Shown: positions 8,557 to 17,653 of the stretch, piece after piece
Position numbering within the stretch: the first letter of the stretch is position 1
Layout: each line of letters opens with the position of its first letter
Assembly: GCA_028690215.1 (NCBI GenBank)
Contig: JAQVBQ010000003.1
Coordinates: forward strand, 60,406 to 124,405
DNA: 64,000 bases
Reading direction: 5' to 3'
Source: Bacteroidales bacterium
GTDB taxonomy: Bacteria > Bacteroidota > Bacteroidia > Bacteroidales > UBA932
The notes under the pieces: generated by a model
What the model was told of the DNA's origin: nothing
What the model saw: the letters and a program-made list of their open reading frames with translations, nothing else
Database searches by the model: none
Translations under genes and position numbers: made by a program

Positions 8557-9435
8557 TTAATTTATCTTTCTAATGCTTGAAATTGAATTCACGGAAGCCT
8601 TATTAATGATTGGAGATCCTTTATATTCTATGCTGGAACCTCCGGATACCTCGGCCTCAAGGCTCTTCTGAACATTTACTACAGCTTTGGAAACTCCGCT
8701 TATATCAATATCTGCATCGTTTACAACAAACTCTATTGCATTTAATTTTGACGCACCAGTAACCTCAGCTTCCATATTATCTCCCGTACCCTTGAGTTTA
8801 AGGCCTGCAGCACCTGATATTTCTGCCTCCAGATTTATGATCCTGCCTGTCAGATTCATTGTTGAAGCACCACTACATTCTACAGAAAGATTAGTGATGT
8901 CCTGATTAATGATTGCTGTACATGCCCCTGAAAGCTCATACTCTGCAAAATTCACATTACCCTTTAATGATAAATCAGAGGCTCCGCTAAGTGATATTTT
9001 TGCACTTTCACATTCTATATCAAGGCCTGAAACAGAAGAGGCTCCACTTATCTGTCCTTTAAATGTTACCGGTTTGAATGATGAAGATGTTACTAAATCG
9101 GACGCACCTGATATAGAGAGCCAAGAGAGTTCGCGTTTCATATTAACCTTAACTTTGATTAATTTGATGTTTTTTTTCATGCTTCTTGGCATTCTGTATG
9201 TGTCGAGATTAAGATTCAGTTGGCCCATGACTACTTTTGCCACTACATATTGCATAACCTCTTTGTCTGCAATTACAACTACTGATTCAACATCTGATTT
9301 TGTCAGTTCTATATAAAATAGATTTGATGCTGTAATACCTGAAAAATCGTTGGCAATGAAACTTTTGGTGATCTGTTGTGCTGATGACGCAATGGATATC
9401 AGCAATACAGTAATAATTAATAATGCTCTTTTCAT
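8557..9435 (-). CDS. GIN-domain (DUF2807) exported protein
   Basis: A 292-residue protein with an N-terminal signal peptide (about residues 1-19, ending SSAQ). The remainder is a repetitive beta-rich domain with many SGAS-like turns (ISGASDLV, ISGASSVSG, LSGASDLSL, LSGACTAI), typical of the putative auto-transporter adhesin head GIN domain, a right-handed beta-helix-like fold. Function is unknown. It is the last gene of an operon with an ECF sigma factor and a small membrane protein, an arrangement common in Bacteroidota, so it is probably an envelope target or partner of that signalling unit. Confidence 0.8.
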   Translation of the reverse strand: MKRALLIITVLLISIASSAQQITKSFIANDFSGITASNLFYIELTKSDVESVVVIADKEVMQYVVAKVVMGQLNLNLDTYRMPRSMKKNIKLIKVKVNMKRELSWLSISGASDLVTSSSFKPVTFKGQISGASSVSGLDIECESAKISLSGASDLSLKGNVNFAEYELSGACTAIINQDITNLSVECSGASTMNLTGRIINLEAEISGAAGLKLKGTGDNMEAEVTGASKLNAIEFVVNDADIDISGVSKAVVNVQKSLEAEVSGGSSIEYKGSPIINKASVNSISSIRKIN

Positions 9436-9451
9436 AAATTATATATTTTAG

Positions 9452-9892
9452 TTATTCTATACTTTCTGCATATGCCAGAAGCTTGTCTGCTCCCTCAATT
9501 TTGGTTTTGTAGTAATTTGTTATGATTTCATTCTTGGTCTCCCCCGTCAAGGTCTCCGGTAATTGTTCCTCCAGAGGAATACTCTCTTTTACAAGTTGGT
9601 CCAGGATCATAAGGATGCTTTTTTTATCTCGTTCATCCATAGATGCTGCCAAAACAGTGATCTGATCCTCTCTCTCTTTTAGCATCTGCTTATATTTCTC
9701 GGGGCCACCATTAAAAAAACTATTATATAACATAGGTGAAACTATGCCGAGTACAAGTATTGCGGCGGCTATCACATATTTTTTCATATCTATGCCTCCT
9801 CTGACATAAAAACGCATTTTGTGACCCAATGGCAATCGGACCTCATCAAAAGCATCCCGGTTGTTTTCTATAAAATTCTTAAGATTGTCCAT
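9452..9892 (-). CDS. Small single-pass membrane protein, putative antisigma partner
   Basis: A 146-residue protein. The N-terminal 35 residues are cytoplasmic-looking and contain LKNFIENNRDAFDE, a motif I recognise in small proteins encoded beside ECF sigma genes in Bacteroidota. One membrane helix follows (about 38-58, YVIAAAILVLGIVSPMLY), then a charged, helical outer part. It lacks a recognisable zinc-finger antisigma motif. The sigma gene lies 5 bases upstream and the GIN-domain gene 16 bases downstream. An antisigma or stress-sensing role is inferred from context only. Confidence 0.6.
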   Translation of the reverse strand: MDNLKNFIENNRDAFDEVRLPLGHKMRFYVRGGIDMKKYVIAAAILVLGIVSPMLYNSFFNGGPEKYKQMLKEREDQITVLAASMDERDKKSILMILDQLVKESIPLEEQLPETLTGETKNEIITNYYKTKIEGADKLLAYAESIE

Positions 9893-9897
9893 TTCTG

Positions 9898-10440
9898 CTA
9901 TTTTTTAATCTTTTCTGTCAAATCTTTCATCAATTTTGCTTTTCCTCTCATATATTGTGATCGTATCGATGTTGGTTTTAATAAAGTGATCTGTGCTATT
10001 TCATCGTAATCCATCCCTTCAAAAAGATGCAGCGAGAGAATCAGCCTATAACCATCAGGCAAACATGACATTGCGTCTTTTACCATCTCCACTGTTATCC
10101 CTTTGTAATTGAAGTTATCATCATTCTCACTCTCCTGCTCTACTACATTTCTTTGTAAATCAAATCCTTCAAGAGAGTCTGTTATTGGTCTTTTTTTTCT
10201 GAGCTTGTCTATTGACAGGTTTATACACACTCTTCTCATCCATGCATTTCTGTTCTCTCTGGATTCAAACTCCTGTTTTGTATCAAGGTATTTAATAATA
10301 GTGTCATGCATAATCTCTTCAGCATCCATACTATTATTCAGAATCCTTAGACTCGTACTATACAGGAATCTGTGGCACTCTTCATAGAGAAGCCTCGAAT
10401 TGCTATCTTTTTTATCTTTTTTTAAAAAAAATCTCTCCAT
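9898..10440 (-). CDS. ECF-type RNA polymerase sigma factor
   Basis: A 180-residue group 4 sigma factor. Region 2 (about 15-85) includes RILNNSMDAEEIMHDTI and NRNAWMRRVCINLSIDKLRK; region 4 (about 120-175) includes LPDGYRLILSLHLFEGMDYDEIAQITL and SIRSQYMRGKAKL, the helix-turn-helix for the -35-like element. There is no N-terminal or C-terminal extension. It heads an operon with the small membrane protein and the GIN-domain protein, which suggests a membrane-controlled envelope response. It is divergent from the P5C dehydrogenase gene, sharing a 75-base spacer. Confidence 0.88.
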   Translation of the reverse strand: MERFFLKKDKKDSNSRLLYEECHRFLYSTSLRILNNSMDAEEIMHDTIIKYLDTKQEFESRENRNAWMRRVCINLSIDKLRKKRPITDSLEGFDLQRNVVEQESENDDNFNYKGITVEMVKDAMSCLPDGYRLILSLHLFEGMDYDEIAQITLLKPTSIRSQYMRGKAKLMKDLTEKIKK

Positions 10441-10476
10441 TTATAACAAATCTCTGCATAATAGACGGATTCTGTT

Positions 10477-10484
10477 TAAATTTG
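10477..10484 (+). promoter_or_regulatory. Putative -7 box (TAAATTTG) of the P5C dehydrogenase gene
   Basis: TAnnTTTG match ending 31 bases before the ATG at 10516, in the spacer shared with the divergent sigma factor gene. No convincing -33 element is seen. Confidence 0.4.
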
Positions 10485-10515
10485 TTGCAGGCGAATTAAA
10501 ATTTTCAATAAAATC

Positions 10516-12141
10516 ATGAATAACTCTATTAACCATTTTCCTCTTCCAGCAAATGAGCCCGTGCTCAAGTATCTGAAAGACAGTCCGGAAAGAATTGCTC
10601 TGGAAAAAGAGCTTGAAAAACAAAGTTCAAATGTAATTGAAATTCCGTTGATTATTGGCGGAAAGGAGATCTACACAGGAAACACTGCAAAGGTTGTCAT
10701 GCCTCATAACCATTCACATGTTCTGGCAATTTATCACAAAGCAGGTGAAAAAGAGGTTCAGATGGCTATAGATGCAGCAATGGATGCACACAAGATTTGG
10801 AGTGAAATGAACTGGGCAACCCGTGCTTCGATAATGCTCAAGACCGCTGAGTTGCTCTCTACAAAATACAGAGCAACCATCAATGCCGCCACAATGCTTG
10901 GCCAAAGCAAGAACATATATCAGGCAGAGATTGATTCTGCTTGTGAAACCATAGATTTTTTCAGGTTTAACGCCTCATTCGCAGCTGAAATTTACAAAAC
11001 ACAGCCTGCATCAAACTTCAGCCAACTGAACAGAATGGAGTACAGAGCTCTAGAAGGTTTCATCCTTGCCGTCAGTCCATTCAATTTCACATCTATTGCT
11101 TCAAATCTGAATATGGCTCCGGTGATGATGGGCAACACAACTTTGTGGAAACCTGCAACAACTGCAATTCTATCCAATTACTGGCTGATGAAGATATTTA
11201 TTGAAGCCGGCCTTCCTGACGGAGTTGTAAACTTCCTGCCTGGCAGCGGTGCTTTAATAGGAAAGATAGCTTTGAGCTCAAAAGACTTTGGTGGAATTCA
11301 CTTCACAGGTTCAAATACAACATTTAACACTCTTTGGAAAGAGGTTGGTGAAAAATTGTCAACATACAAGTCTTATCCTCGACTGGTTGGTGAAACTGGT
11401 GGTAAAGACTTTATTTTCGTTCATCCATCGGCTCAGGCAAGAGAGGTTGCAACTGCCGCATTCTGTGGTGCTTATGAATTCCAGGGTCAGAAATGCTCTG
11501 CTGCTTCAAGGATGTATGTACCTGAATCTTTGTGGGCTGAAGTGAAAAATGAGATGACATCTTTTGCATCACAGGTTAAAATGGGTGATGTGATGGATTA
11601 TCGTAATTTTATAAATGCGGTTATTGATGAGGCTTCATTTGAGAATATCGTATCTTATATAGAGTATGCAAAAAAATCAAAAGATGCTGAGATAGTCTTT
11701 GGCGGAACATACGATAAGTCTGTGGGTTATTTTGTTGCCCCAACTCTTATCCTGACTACCGATCCTCATTTCAAGAGTATGGAGGAGGAGATTTTCGGCC
11801 CTGTGCTTACAGTATATATATACAAGGACAATGAAGTATTTGAGACAGCAGAGATTTGTAACACAACTTCTCCGTATGCGCTGACCGGCTCTGTATTTGG
11901 AAGAAACAGGGTTGAAGTGATGAAACTTTGTGAAAAACTCACCTATGCTGCCGGCAACTTCTACATAAATGACAAATGTACCGGTGCTGTTGTAGGTAAA
12001 CAACCTTTCGGAGGCTCAAGAGCTTCAGGTACAAATGATAAGGCTGGCGGAGAATTCAATCTTATCAGATGGGTAAGCCCTAGAACAGTAAAGGAGACTT
12101 TCGTCTCCCCTACTGAAATATTTTATGACTATATGAAATAG
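10516..12141 (+). CDS. pruA: L-glutamate gamma-semialdehyde (1-pyrroline-5-carboxylate) dehydrogenase
   Basis: Oxidises glutamate semialdehyde to glutamate with NAD+, the second step of proline breakdown, also reached from arginine and ornithine. The 541 residues form one aldehyde dehydrogenase domain of the monofunctional P5CDH type: AVSPFNFTSIASNL (186-199), the GIHFTGSNTTF cofactor region, catalytic Glu293 in LVGETGGKD and nucleophile Cys327 in FQGQKCSAASR, with EIFGPVLTVYIY further on. No proline dehydrogenase gene is in the window, so partners are elsewhere. The convergent PLP-enzyme gene ends one base away. Confidence 0.92.
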   Translation: MNNSINHFPLPANEPVLKYLKDSPERIALEKELEKQSSNVIEIPLIIGGKEIYTGNTAKVVMPHNHSHVLAIYHKAGEKEVQMAIDAAMDAHKIWSEMNWATRASIMLKTAELLSTKYRATINAATMLGQSKNIYQAEIDSACETIDFFRFNASFAAEIYKTQPASNFSQLNRMEYRALEGFILAVSPFNFTSIASNLNMAPVMMGNTTLWKPATTAILSNYWLMKIFIEAGLPDGVVNFLPGSGALIGKIALSSKDFGGIHFTGSNTTFNTLWKEVGEKLSTYKSYPRLVGETGGKDFIFVHPSAQAREVATAAFCGAYEFQGQKCSAASRMYVPESLWAEVKNEMTSFASQVKMGDVMDYRNFINAVIDEASFENIVSYIEYAKKSKDAEIVFGGTYDKSVGYFVAPTLILTTDPHFKSMEEEIFGPVLTVYIYKDNEVFETAEICNTTSPYALTGSVFGRNRVEVMKLCEKLTYAAGNFYINDKCTGAVVGKQPFGGSRASGTNDKAGGEFNLIRWVSPRTVKETFVSPTEIFYDYMK

Positions 12142-12142
12142 T

Positions 12143-13120
12143 CTAAAATTCAAATTGACCTTGCTTCGGAAATAGTCCGAAAAGTCCCCCGGTATGTATG
12201 AAAAGTACATTTCCGGGGTTTTTGATTGTTTTATCTTTAATTTCAGAGTAAAGCCCCTTCATAGCTTTTCCGGTATAGACAGGGTCAAGTATAACGCCCT
12301 CCTTTCTTGCAAACTCAGCAATAAAATCCAATTCATCTTTTTTACTGATAGCATAACCGATTCCTACGTGACGGTCATTAATCTCCATCTCCTCTCTGTC
12401 AATATCAATGGACTCCCCGATATGCTCAAGGGCATCCTTGCTTATCTGGCATGCGATGTTTCTAAAGTACTCGACATCGTCACATACTGCCATACCTATA
12501 ATTCTTTTGCCATATTTATGAAATTTATTGGCCAGATATAATCCTGCAAAAGTTCCGCCTGAGCCGGTTGCCACAACTATTGTATCAAAAGTCACACCCA
12601 TCTGCTTCTCCTGCATGGCGATCTCCTCAAGACATGTGTAGTAACCGAGAACGCCTATACCAAATGATGCTCCTTCAGGAATTATATATGCCTTATGACC
12701 TTTCTCCTTGTATTCCTTGGCAATTCCCTCCATTATCTCTCCGCGTGAGTTTCTGTATTCATCAGATGTACAGAAACGGATATCGGCTCCCATAATCTTG
12801 TTCAGAAAGTAGTTACCTTCAATGACGGGCTCTTCGTTTGTTCTAAGCAAAATGGCTGACTTCAGACCGAGTTTTGTTGCAGCAGCTACTGTAGCTCTTG
12901 CATGGTTTGACTGTATACCTCCACAGGTGATAACAGTATCGTATCCGGAATCGATAGCTTCCTTGAGCGCATACTCCAGTTTTCTTATTTTGTTTCCTGA
13001 AAACTCTGATGCAGTCTGGTCATCTCTTTTAATATAAAGGTTTATACCTAGTTCTGCAGATATTCTATCCAATCTCTCAATTTTTGTAGGCAGGTTCGCT
13101 AAGGAAATCTTTGATTTCAT
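12143..13120 (-). CDS. D-cysteine desulfhydrase / ACC deaminase-like PLP enzyme
   Basis: A 325-residue fold-type II pyridoxal phosphate enzyme. The PLP lysine is Lys44 in SGNKIRKLEY, followed by CGGIQSNHARA, which contacts the cofactor and substrate, and a glycine-rich phosphate-binding VATGSGGTFAGL. The GLFGLFP segment at the C terminus is typical of the D-cysteine desulfhydrase group (DcyD/YedO), which degrades D-cysteine to pyruvate, sulfide and ammonia; ACC deaminase is the main alternative. A minus-strand TACCTTTG box lies 34 bases before the ATG. A second predicted cysteine-degrading enzyme (CyuA-like) is encoded nearby on the other strand. Confidence 0.78.
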   Translation of the reverse strand: MKSKISLANLPTKIERLDRISAELGINLYIKRDDQTASEFSGNKIRKLEYALKEAIDSGYDTVITCGGIQSNHARATVAAATKLGLKSAILLRTNEEPVIEGNYFLNKIMGADIRFCTSDEYRNSRGEIMEGIAKEYKEKGHKAYIIPEGASFGIGVLGYYTCLEEIAMQEKQMGVTFDTIVVATGSGGTFAGLYLANKFHKYGKRIIGMAVCDDVEYFRNIACQISKDALEHIGESIDIDREEMEINDRHVGIGYAISKKDELDFIAEFARKEGVILDPVYTGKAMKGLYSEIKDKTIKNPGNVLFIHTGGLFGLFPKQGQFEF

Positions 13121-13154
13121 AATTTGTCAATATTTATTCTTAATATTATTGCAT

Positions 13155-13162
13155 CAAAGGTA
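13155..13162 (-). promoter_or_regulatory. Putative -7 box (TACCTTTG) of the D-cysteine desulfhydrase-like gene
   Basis: TAnnTTTG match on the minus strand, 34 bases from the ATG at 13120. It sits 14 bases from the oppositely oriented box at 13177-13184, so the two divergent promoters overlap. Confidence 0.4.
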
Positions 13163-13176
13163 TTGATAAAATTGAT

Positions 13177-13184
13177 TACTTTTG
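13177..13184 (+). promoter_or_regulatory. Putative -7 box (TACTTTTG) of the amidase-cyuA unit
   Basis: TAnnTTTG match ending 21 bases before the ATG at 13206. This favours the 13206 start over an upstream in-frame TTG at 13182 that would lie inside the promoter. Confidence 0.45.
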
Positions 13185-13205
13185 CCTCTCAAAATAAAGA
13201 AAAAG

Positions 13206-16200
13206 ATGAAGAAATCTATTATTTCATTAGTTGCTTCTCTGATCCTGACTGTACCGATGACTTTAACTCTCCACGCTCAGGATAAAGCTATGTTTAAACC
13301 GATTGCAGACTCTATTCAGATATACCTGAAACCTTCGGCTAAAGTTGGTGGAAAAGTTGCAATTGAAAGTGTGACTGCCCTTAAGAAGAAGAGACTGATA
13401 ATTGCTTTCAATCAGGCATTAGGAGAGTATCCGGTAAGAGCGGAGCAGGTTGAGGCCATCTATTCCATAGCACACAAGCTGATGCCTCAGGAATATCAGA
13501 ATTACAAGCTTTTTCTTAAATGCAACGGTACAGGAATTGAAGATTTTGTACCTCCGGTTTATGATCCTTCTAAAGAGAAGGCAGCTGCCAGAAAGGAGAA
13601 ACATGACAAGAAACATCATGTTGCAAATAATTTAATATACAGAGCTTCAAAGCCATATGCAGTAAACCACGGATTGCAGGACAAGCATATAGCTTTATGG
13701 CAAAGCCACGGATATTATTATGAACAGAAACTTCTCCGATGGGAGTGGCAAAGGGCACGCATTTTTCAAACAGTAGAAGATTTGTATACACAATCTTATG
13801 TGCTTCCATATCTTGTACCCATGCTGGAAAATTCGGGAGCTGTAGTTATGCTGCCCAGAGAGAGGGATGTCCAGCTAAATGAGGTAATTGTTGACAATGA
13901 TATGGCTAACACCGGATTTTCTGAAATGAACGGTGACAGCACTTGGCAATCTTCTCAAATTCCAGGGTTTGCAAATACAAAGGAGTCATATACTCAGGGA
14001 GAGAATCCATTTACCTTGGGAACAGCACGTGTTATATCATTCGGTAAAAAGGGAGAGAGTGCAGGGGCTAAGTATTATCCTACCATTCCTGAAAGAGGGG
14101 AATATGCCGTTTATGTATCATATCAATCGTATCCTAATAGTACTGAAAGAGCAATATATACAGTCCATCACAAAGGTGGTGACACAAAATTCTTTGTAAA
14201 TCAGAAAATGGGTGGAGGAACATGGATTTATCTTGGGACATTCCTTTTTGAAAAAGGTCAGAATCCGGATGGATATGTTGACCTCTTCAATGTCTCTTCT
14301 GATAAAAATGAGGTATTGTCAGCAGATGCAGTGAAGTTTGGAGGAGGTAAGGGCAATATCGCAAGAAAACCGGCCGAGGCTGGTTCTCAGACTAATGTGC
14401 CAAGTTCATCATCAGATGTTGCTAAAACGATTAAGATGCCTAAAGATATTACTCCTGAAACAAGTGGGTATCCTAGATTTACCGAGGGTGCAAGATATTG
14501 GTTGCAATGGGCCGGTTTCAATGACACTATTTACTCGGCAAATGCAGGTAGCAATGATTATAATGATGATTATATGTCCAGGGGAAGATGGGTGAATGTT
14601 CTTTCAGGCGGATCTGTCAAGAATCCTGAGGAAAATGGATATAAGATTCCTCTTGACCTCTCATTTGCATTCCACACCGATGCCGGGACAACACTAAACG
14701 ACTCAATAATAGGCACTTTAAGTATCTATACAAGATTATCAAACGGAGATGCTGTTTTTCCAACAGGGACACAGAGAATTACAAACAGATATCTTGCCGA
14801 TTTGGTACAAACACAGATTGTTAATGATGTAAGAACTCTATACGAACCAATCTGGGAACGCAGGGGTTTGTGGGATCGCTCCTACTCTGAGTCAAGATCT
14901 CCAAAAGTACCTTCAATGCTTCTTGAGCTTCTCTCTCATCAGAACTTTGCGGATATGCGTTACGGACTGGATCCCAATTTCAGATTCACAATAAGCAGGG
15001 CTATATATAAAGGTATTCTCAAATACCTCAATGTTACCCAGAATAAACAATATGTTGTTCAGCCTCTTCCAGTAAAATGTTTCTCTGCGGATGTTACTGA
15101 TAACAAGGTGACTCTTAAATGGCAGCCTGTCAACGATACGCTTGAACCGACAGCTAAACCGACCAAGTATATTGTTTACAAAAGAGTTGGTGATGGTGGT
15201 TTTGATAATGGACGCATCTCGGAGAGTAACTCTTTTTCTGAAAAAATTGAAAAAGATAGGATTTACAGCTACAAAATTACTGCTGTAAACGAAGGCGGAG
15301 AGAGTTTCTCTTCAGAAATTCTATCAGTTTATATTTCTTCACAAGAGAAAGGCAAGGTCCTTATTGTCAATTGCTTTGACAGAGTAAGCGCTCCTGCAAG
15401 CTATGCAACCATAGACACAACCAGAGGCGGTTTTGCAGATTACCTGGATCATGGTGTACCATATCTGAGAGATATCTCATATATAGGCAGTCAGTACGAA
15501 TACAGAAGGGAGATTCCATGGATGGATGATGATTCGCCGGGATTTGGAGCCTCTTATGCCGATTACGAGACAAAAGTGATTGCAGGAAATAGTTTTGACT
15601 ATCCATATGTACATGGTAAAGCTTTGGCTGCTTTGGGTTACAGCTTTGTCTCAAGCAGTAGAGATGCCGTTACAGGGGGAGTAATTTCTCCCGCAAATTA
15701 CCAGGTAGTTGACTTAATAATGGGAAAACAGCTTCAGTGCAGAATGGGAAGAGATATTATGCCGGTTAATTATACCGTTTTCCCGAAATCACTGCAGAGA
15801 ATAATTGCTGATTATGCAGGCAAAGGGGGTAAGATTATTGTTTCAGGAGCCAATATTGCCACAGATATCTGGGATAGTATAGAGATGGACAAGGAGAGCA
15901 TGGATTTTGCAGAAGGTATCCTTAAATATAAATGGCGTACAAATTTTGCAAGCAAGACCGGTGAGGTCAAAGCAGTACAGAGCCCATATAATTTCAAAGG
16001 AAAGTACTCATTCTTTACTGAGCCTAACGAAATATCGTATTGTGTTGAAACACCGGATGGGCTTGAACCTGTTGGAGAAAACTCATGGACTATATTCAGA
16101 TATTCAGACAATAACATATCTGCAGGTGTAGCCTATAAAGGGGTCTATAGTTCCGTTGCCCTAGGCTTCCCTATAGAATCATTAAAGTCAGACGAACAAA

Positions 16201-16244
16201 TTCAGAATATATTCAATAACATTTTTAATTTTTTTGAGAAGTGA
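13206..16244 (+). CDS. Exported N-acetylmuramoyl-L-alanine amidase-like protein with inserted golvesin-like and Fn3 domains
   Basis: A 1012-residue secreted protein with signal peptide (about 1-24, ending LHAQ). An Amidase_3-like fold appears split: its first part ends near LWQSHGYYY (165-173) and PMLENSGAVVMLPRERD, and its second part holds FAFHTDAG (488-494, zinc-ligand-type His490) and MLLELLSHQN with a catalytic-type Glu574. Between them sits a golvesin/xanthan-lyase-like beta domain (about 225-380). A fibronectin type III domain (about 622-715) and a roughly 300-residue C-terminal domain follow. Such proteins are often labelled xanthan lyase in Bacteroidota; peptidoglycan cleavage is the better guess. 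The stop overlaps the next start (GTGA), so cyuA is translationally coupled. Confidence 0.72.
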   Translation: MKKSIISLVASLILTVPMTLTLHAQDKAMFKPIADSIQIYLKPSAKVGGKVAIESVTALKKKRLIIAFNQALGEYPVRAEQVEAIYSIAHKLMPQEYQNYKLFLKCNGTGIEDFVPPVYDPSKEKAAARKEKHDKKHHVANNLIYRASKPYAVNHGLQDKHIALWQSHGYYYEQKLLRWEWQRARIFQTVEDLYTQSYVLPYLVPMLENSGAVVMLPRERDVQLNEVIVDNDMANTGFSEMNGDSTWQSSQIPGFANTKESYTQGENPFTLGTARVISFGKKGESAGAKYYPTIPERGEYAVYVSYQSYPNSTERAIYTVHHKGGDTKFFVNQKMGGGTWIYLGTFLFEKGQNPDGYVDLFNVSSDKNEVLSADAVKFGGGKGNIARKPAEAGSQTNVPSSSSDVAKTIKMPKDITPETSGYPRFTEGARYWLQWAGFNDTIYSANAGSNDYNDDYMSRGRWVNVLSGGSVKNPEENGYKIPLDLSFAFHTDAGTTLNDSIIGTLSIYTRLSNGDAVFPTGTQRITNRYLADLVQTQIVNDVRTLYEPIWERRGLWDRSYSESRSPKVPSMLLELLSHQNFADMRYGLDPNFRFTISRAIYKGILKYLNVTQNKQYVVQPLPVKCFSADVTDNKVTLKWQPVNDTLEPTAKPTKYIVYKRVGDGGFDNGRISESNSFSEKIEKDRIYSYKITAVNEGGESFSSEILSVYISSQEKGKVLIVNCFDRVSAPASYATIDTTRGGFADYLDHGVPYLRDISYIGSQYEYRREIPWMDDDSPGFGASYADYETKVIAGNSFDYPYVHGKALAALGYSFVSSSRDAVTGGVISPANYQVVDLIMGKQLQCRMGRDIMPVNYTVFPKSLQRIIADYAGKGGKIIVSGANIATDIWDSIEMDKESMDFAEGILKYKWRTNFASKTGEVKAVQSPYNFKGKYSFFTEPNEISYCVETPDGLEPVGENSWTIFRYSDNNISAGVAYKGVYSSVALGFPIESLKSDEQIQNIFNNIFNFFEK

Positions 16245-17557
16245 AAATTAACAGGACAAGAGAGCTGGAAATAATCGAGCTAATAAAAAAAGAGGTAAAG
16301 CCGGCTTTAGGATGTACTGAACCGATAGCAGTTTCATTAGCTGTTTCCAGGGCAGTAGAAGCTCTGCGTCAGGCAGGTTTCGAACCGGAAAAAGTTGATG
16401 TTGAAGTCAGTGCAAACATCTTGAAAAATGGTATGGGAGTTGGTGTTCCCGGTACAGGTATGGTTGGACTGCATATTGCAGCTGCATTAGGCATGACATG
16501 TGGAAAATCTTCCTATAAACTTGAAGTACTGAAAGATCTGGACGACTCTTCGGTTGAAAAGGCCAAACAGCTTATATCAGATAACAAGATCAACATATCA
16601 CTTGCAAAAACAAGAAAGAAGCTTTATATCTCTGCTAAATGCTCTTATAATGAACATTTTGCGACAGCCATCATTGAAGATCAGCATGATGCTTTGGTAT
16701 ATGTGAATGTTGACAATCTGGTTCTGACAGATGACAGAAGAGGCAGCAAGTCCGGAGATACAGAAAATAGTGAGGCAAATAAAGATACTCTGGATTATAA
16801 ACTGGATGTTGCAACAATATATCAGTTTACCAAACAAATCAAATTTGAGGATATTGAATTTATTCTTGAATCTGTAACACTCAACAAGGCACTGGCTTTG
16901 GAGGGTCTGCAGAACAACTATGGGCTTAAAGTAGGAAAGACTATTAAGGACAATGTCCATCGCAATGTATTTGGTGACGGATTGCTGACATACTCTATGG
17001 CTATGACAGCTGCTGCTTCTGACGCAAGAATGGCAGGTTGCACACTGCCTGCAATGAGTAACTCCGGTAGCGGGAACCAGGGCATAACAGTTACTATGCC
17101 TGTGATTGCTGCAGCAGAAAAAATAGGAAGCAATCGTGAGGAACTTGCCAGAGCTCTTATTCTAAGTCACCTTATAGCAATACATATAAAAGGATATTTG
17201 GGCAGATTATCTGCACTTTGCGGCTGTGTGATTGCATCAACCGGCGCTGCCTGCGGTATCGTATTTCTTAAAGATGGATCATACGATCAAGTCTGTTTTG
17301 CAATAAAAAACATGATTGGGAACATTACCGGTATGGTATGTGACGGAGCAAAGGTAGGATGTGCCCTTAAGGTTGCATCAGGAGTCTCCTCTGCAGTACA
17401 ATCTGCAATTCTGGCGATGGAGGGAATCTGCATCTCAGAAAATGATGGTATTATCGAGAAAAGTATCGAGAAGACAATCAAGAATCTTGGTAGCATCGGT
17501 TCTGTAGGAATGCAGAAAACAGACAACATGATCCTGGACATCATGGTATGTAAGTAG
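16241..17557 (+). CDS. CyuA-like L-cysteine desulfidase / UPF0597 serine dehydratase-alpha family protein
   Basis: A 438-residue protein of the YhaM/CyuA family, predicted to break L-cysteine (possibly L-serine) into pyruvate, ammonia and sulfide with an oxygen-labile iron-sulfur cluster. Diagnostic segments are VKPALGCTEPIAVSLAV near the N terminus, NGMGVGVPGTGMVG, MAGCTLPAMSNSGSGNQG, CGCVIASTGAACGIVF and GAKVGCALKVASG, which provide the conserved cysteines. The start is GTG, overlapping the amidase stop by four bases. Coupling to an exported amidase gene is unusual and may reflect use of amino acids released outside the cell, but that is speculation. Confidence 0.83.
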   Translation: MKINRTRELEIIELIKKEVKPALGCTEPIAVSLAVSRAVEALRQAGFEPEKVDVEVSANILKNGMGVGVPGTGMVGLHIAAALGMTCGKSSYKLEVLKDLDDSSVEKAKQLISDNKINISLAKTRKKLYISAKCSYNEHFATAIIEDQHDALVYVNVDNLVLTDDRRGSKSGDTENSEANKDTLDYKLDVATIYQFTKQIKFEDIEFILESVTLNKALALEGLQNNYGLKVGKTIKDNVHRNVFGDGLLTYSMAMTAAASDARMAGCTLPAMSNSGSGNQGITVTMPVIAAAEKIGSNREELARALILSHLIAIHIKGYLGRLSALCGCVIASTGAACGIVFLKDGSYDQVCFAIKNMIGNITGMVCDGAKVGCALKVASGVSSAVQSAILAMEGICISENDGIIEKSIEKTIKNLGSIGSVGMQKTDNMILDIMVCK

Positions 17558-17653
17558 GTCTCTGCCTATTTGTCATAAACTGTCACATAATACCTGTTGG
17601 TACATCTTTTGATTTTAGGTTCTTCACGAAGAATAATCTAAAATTATCATATT

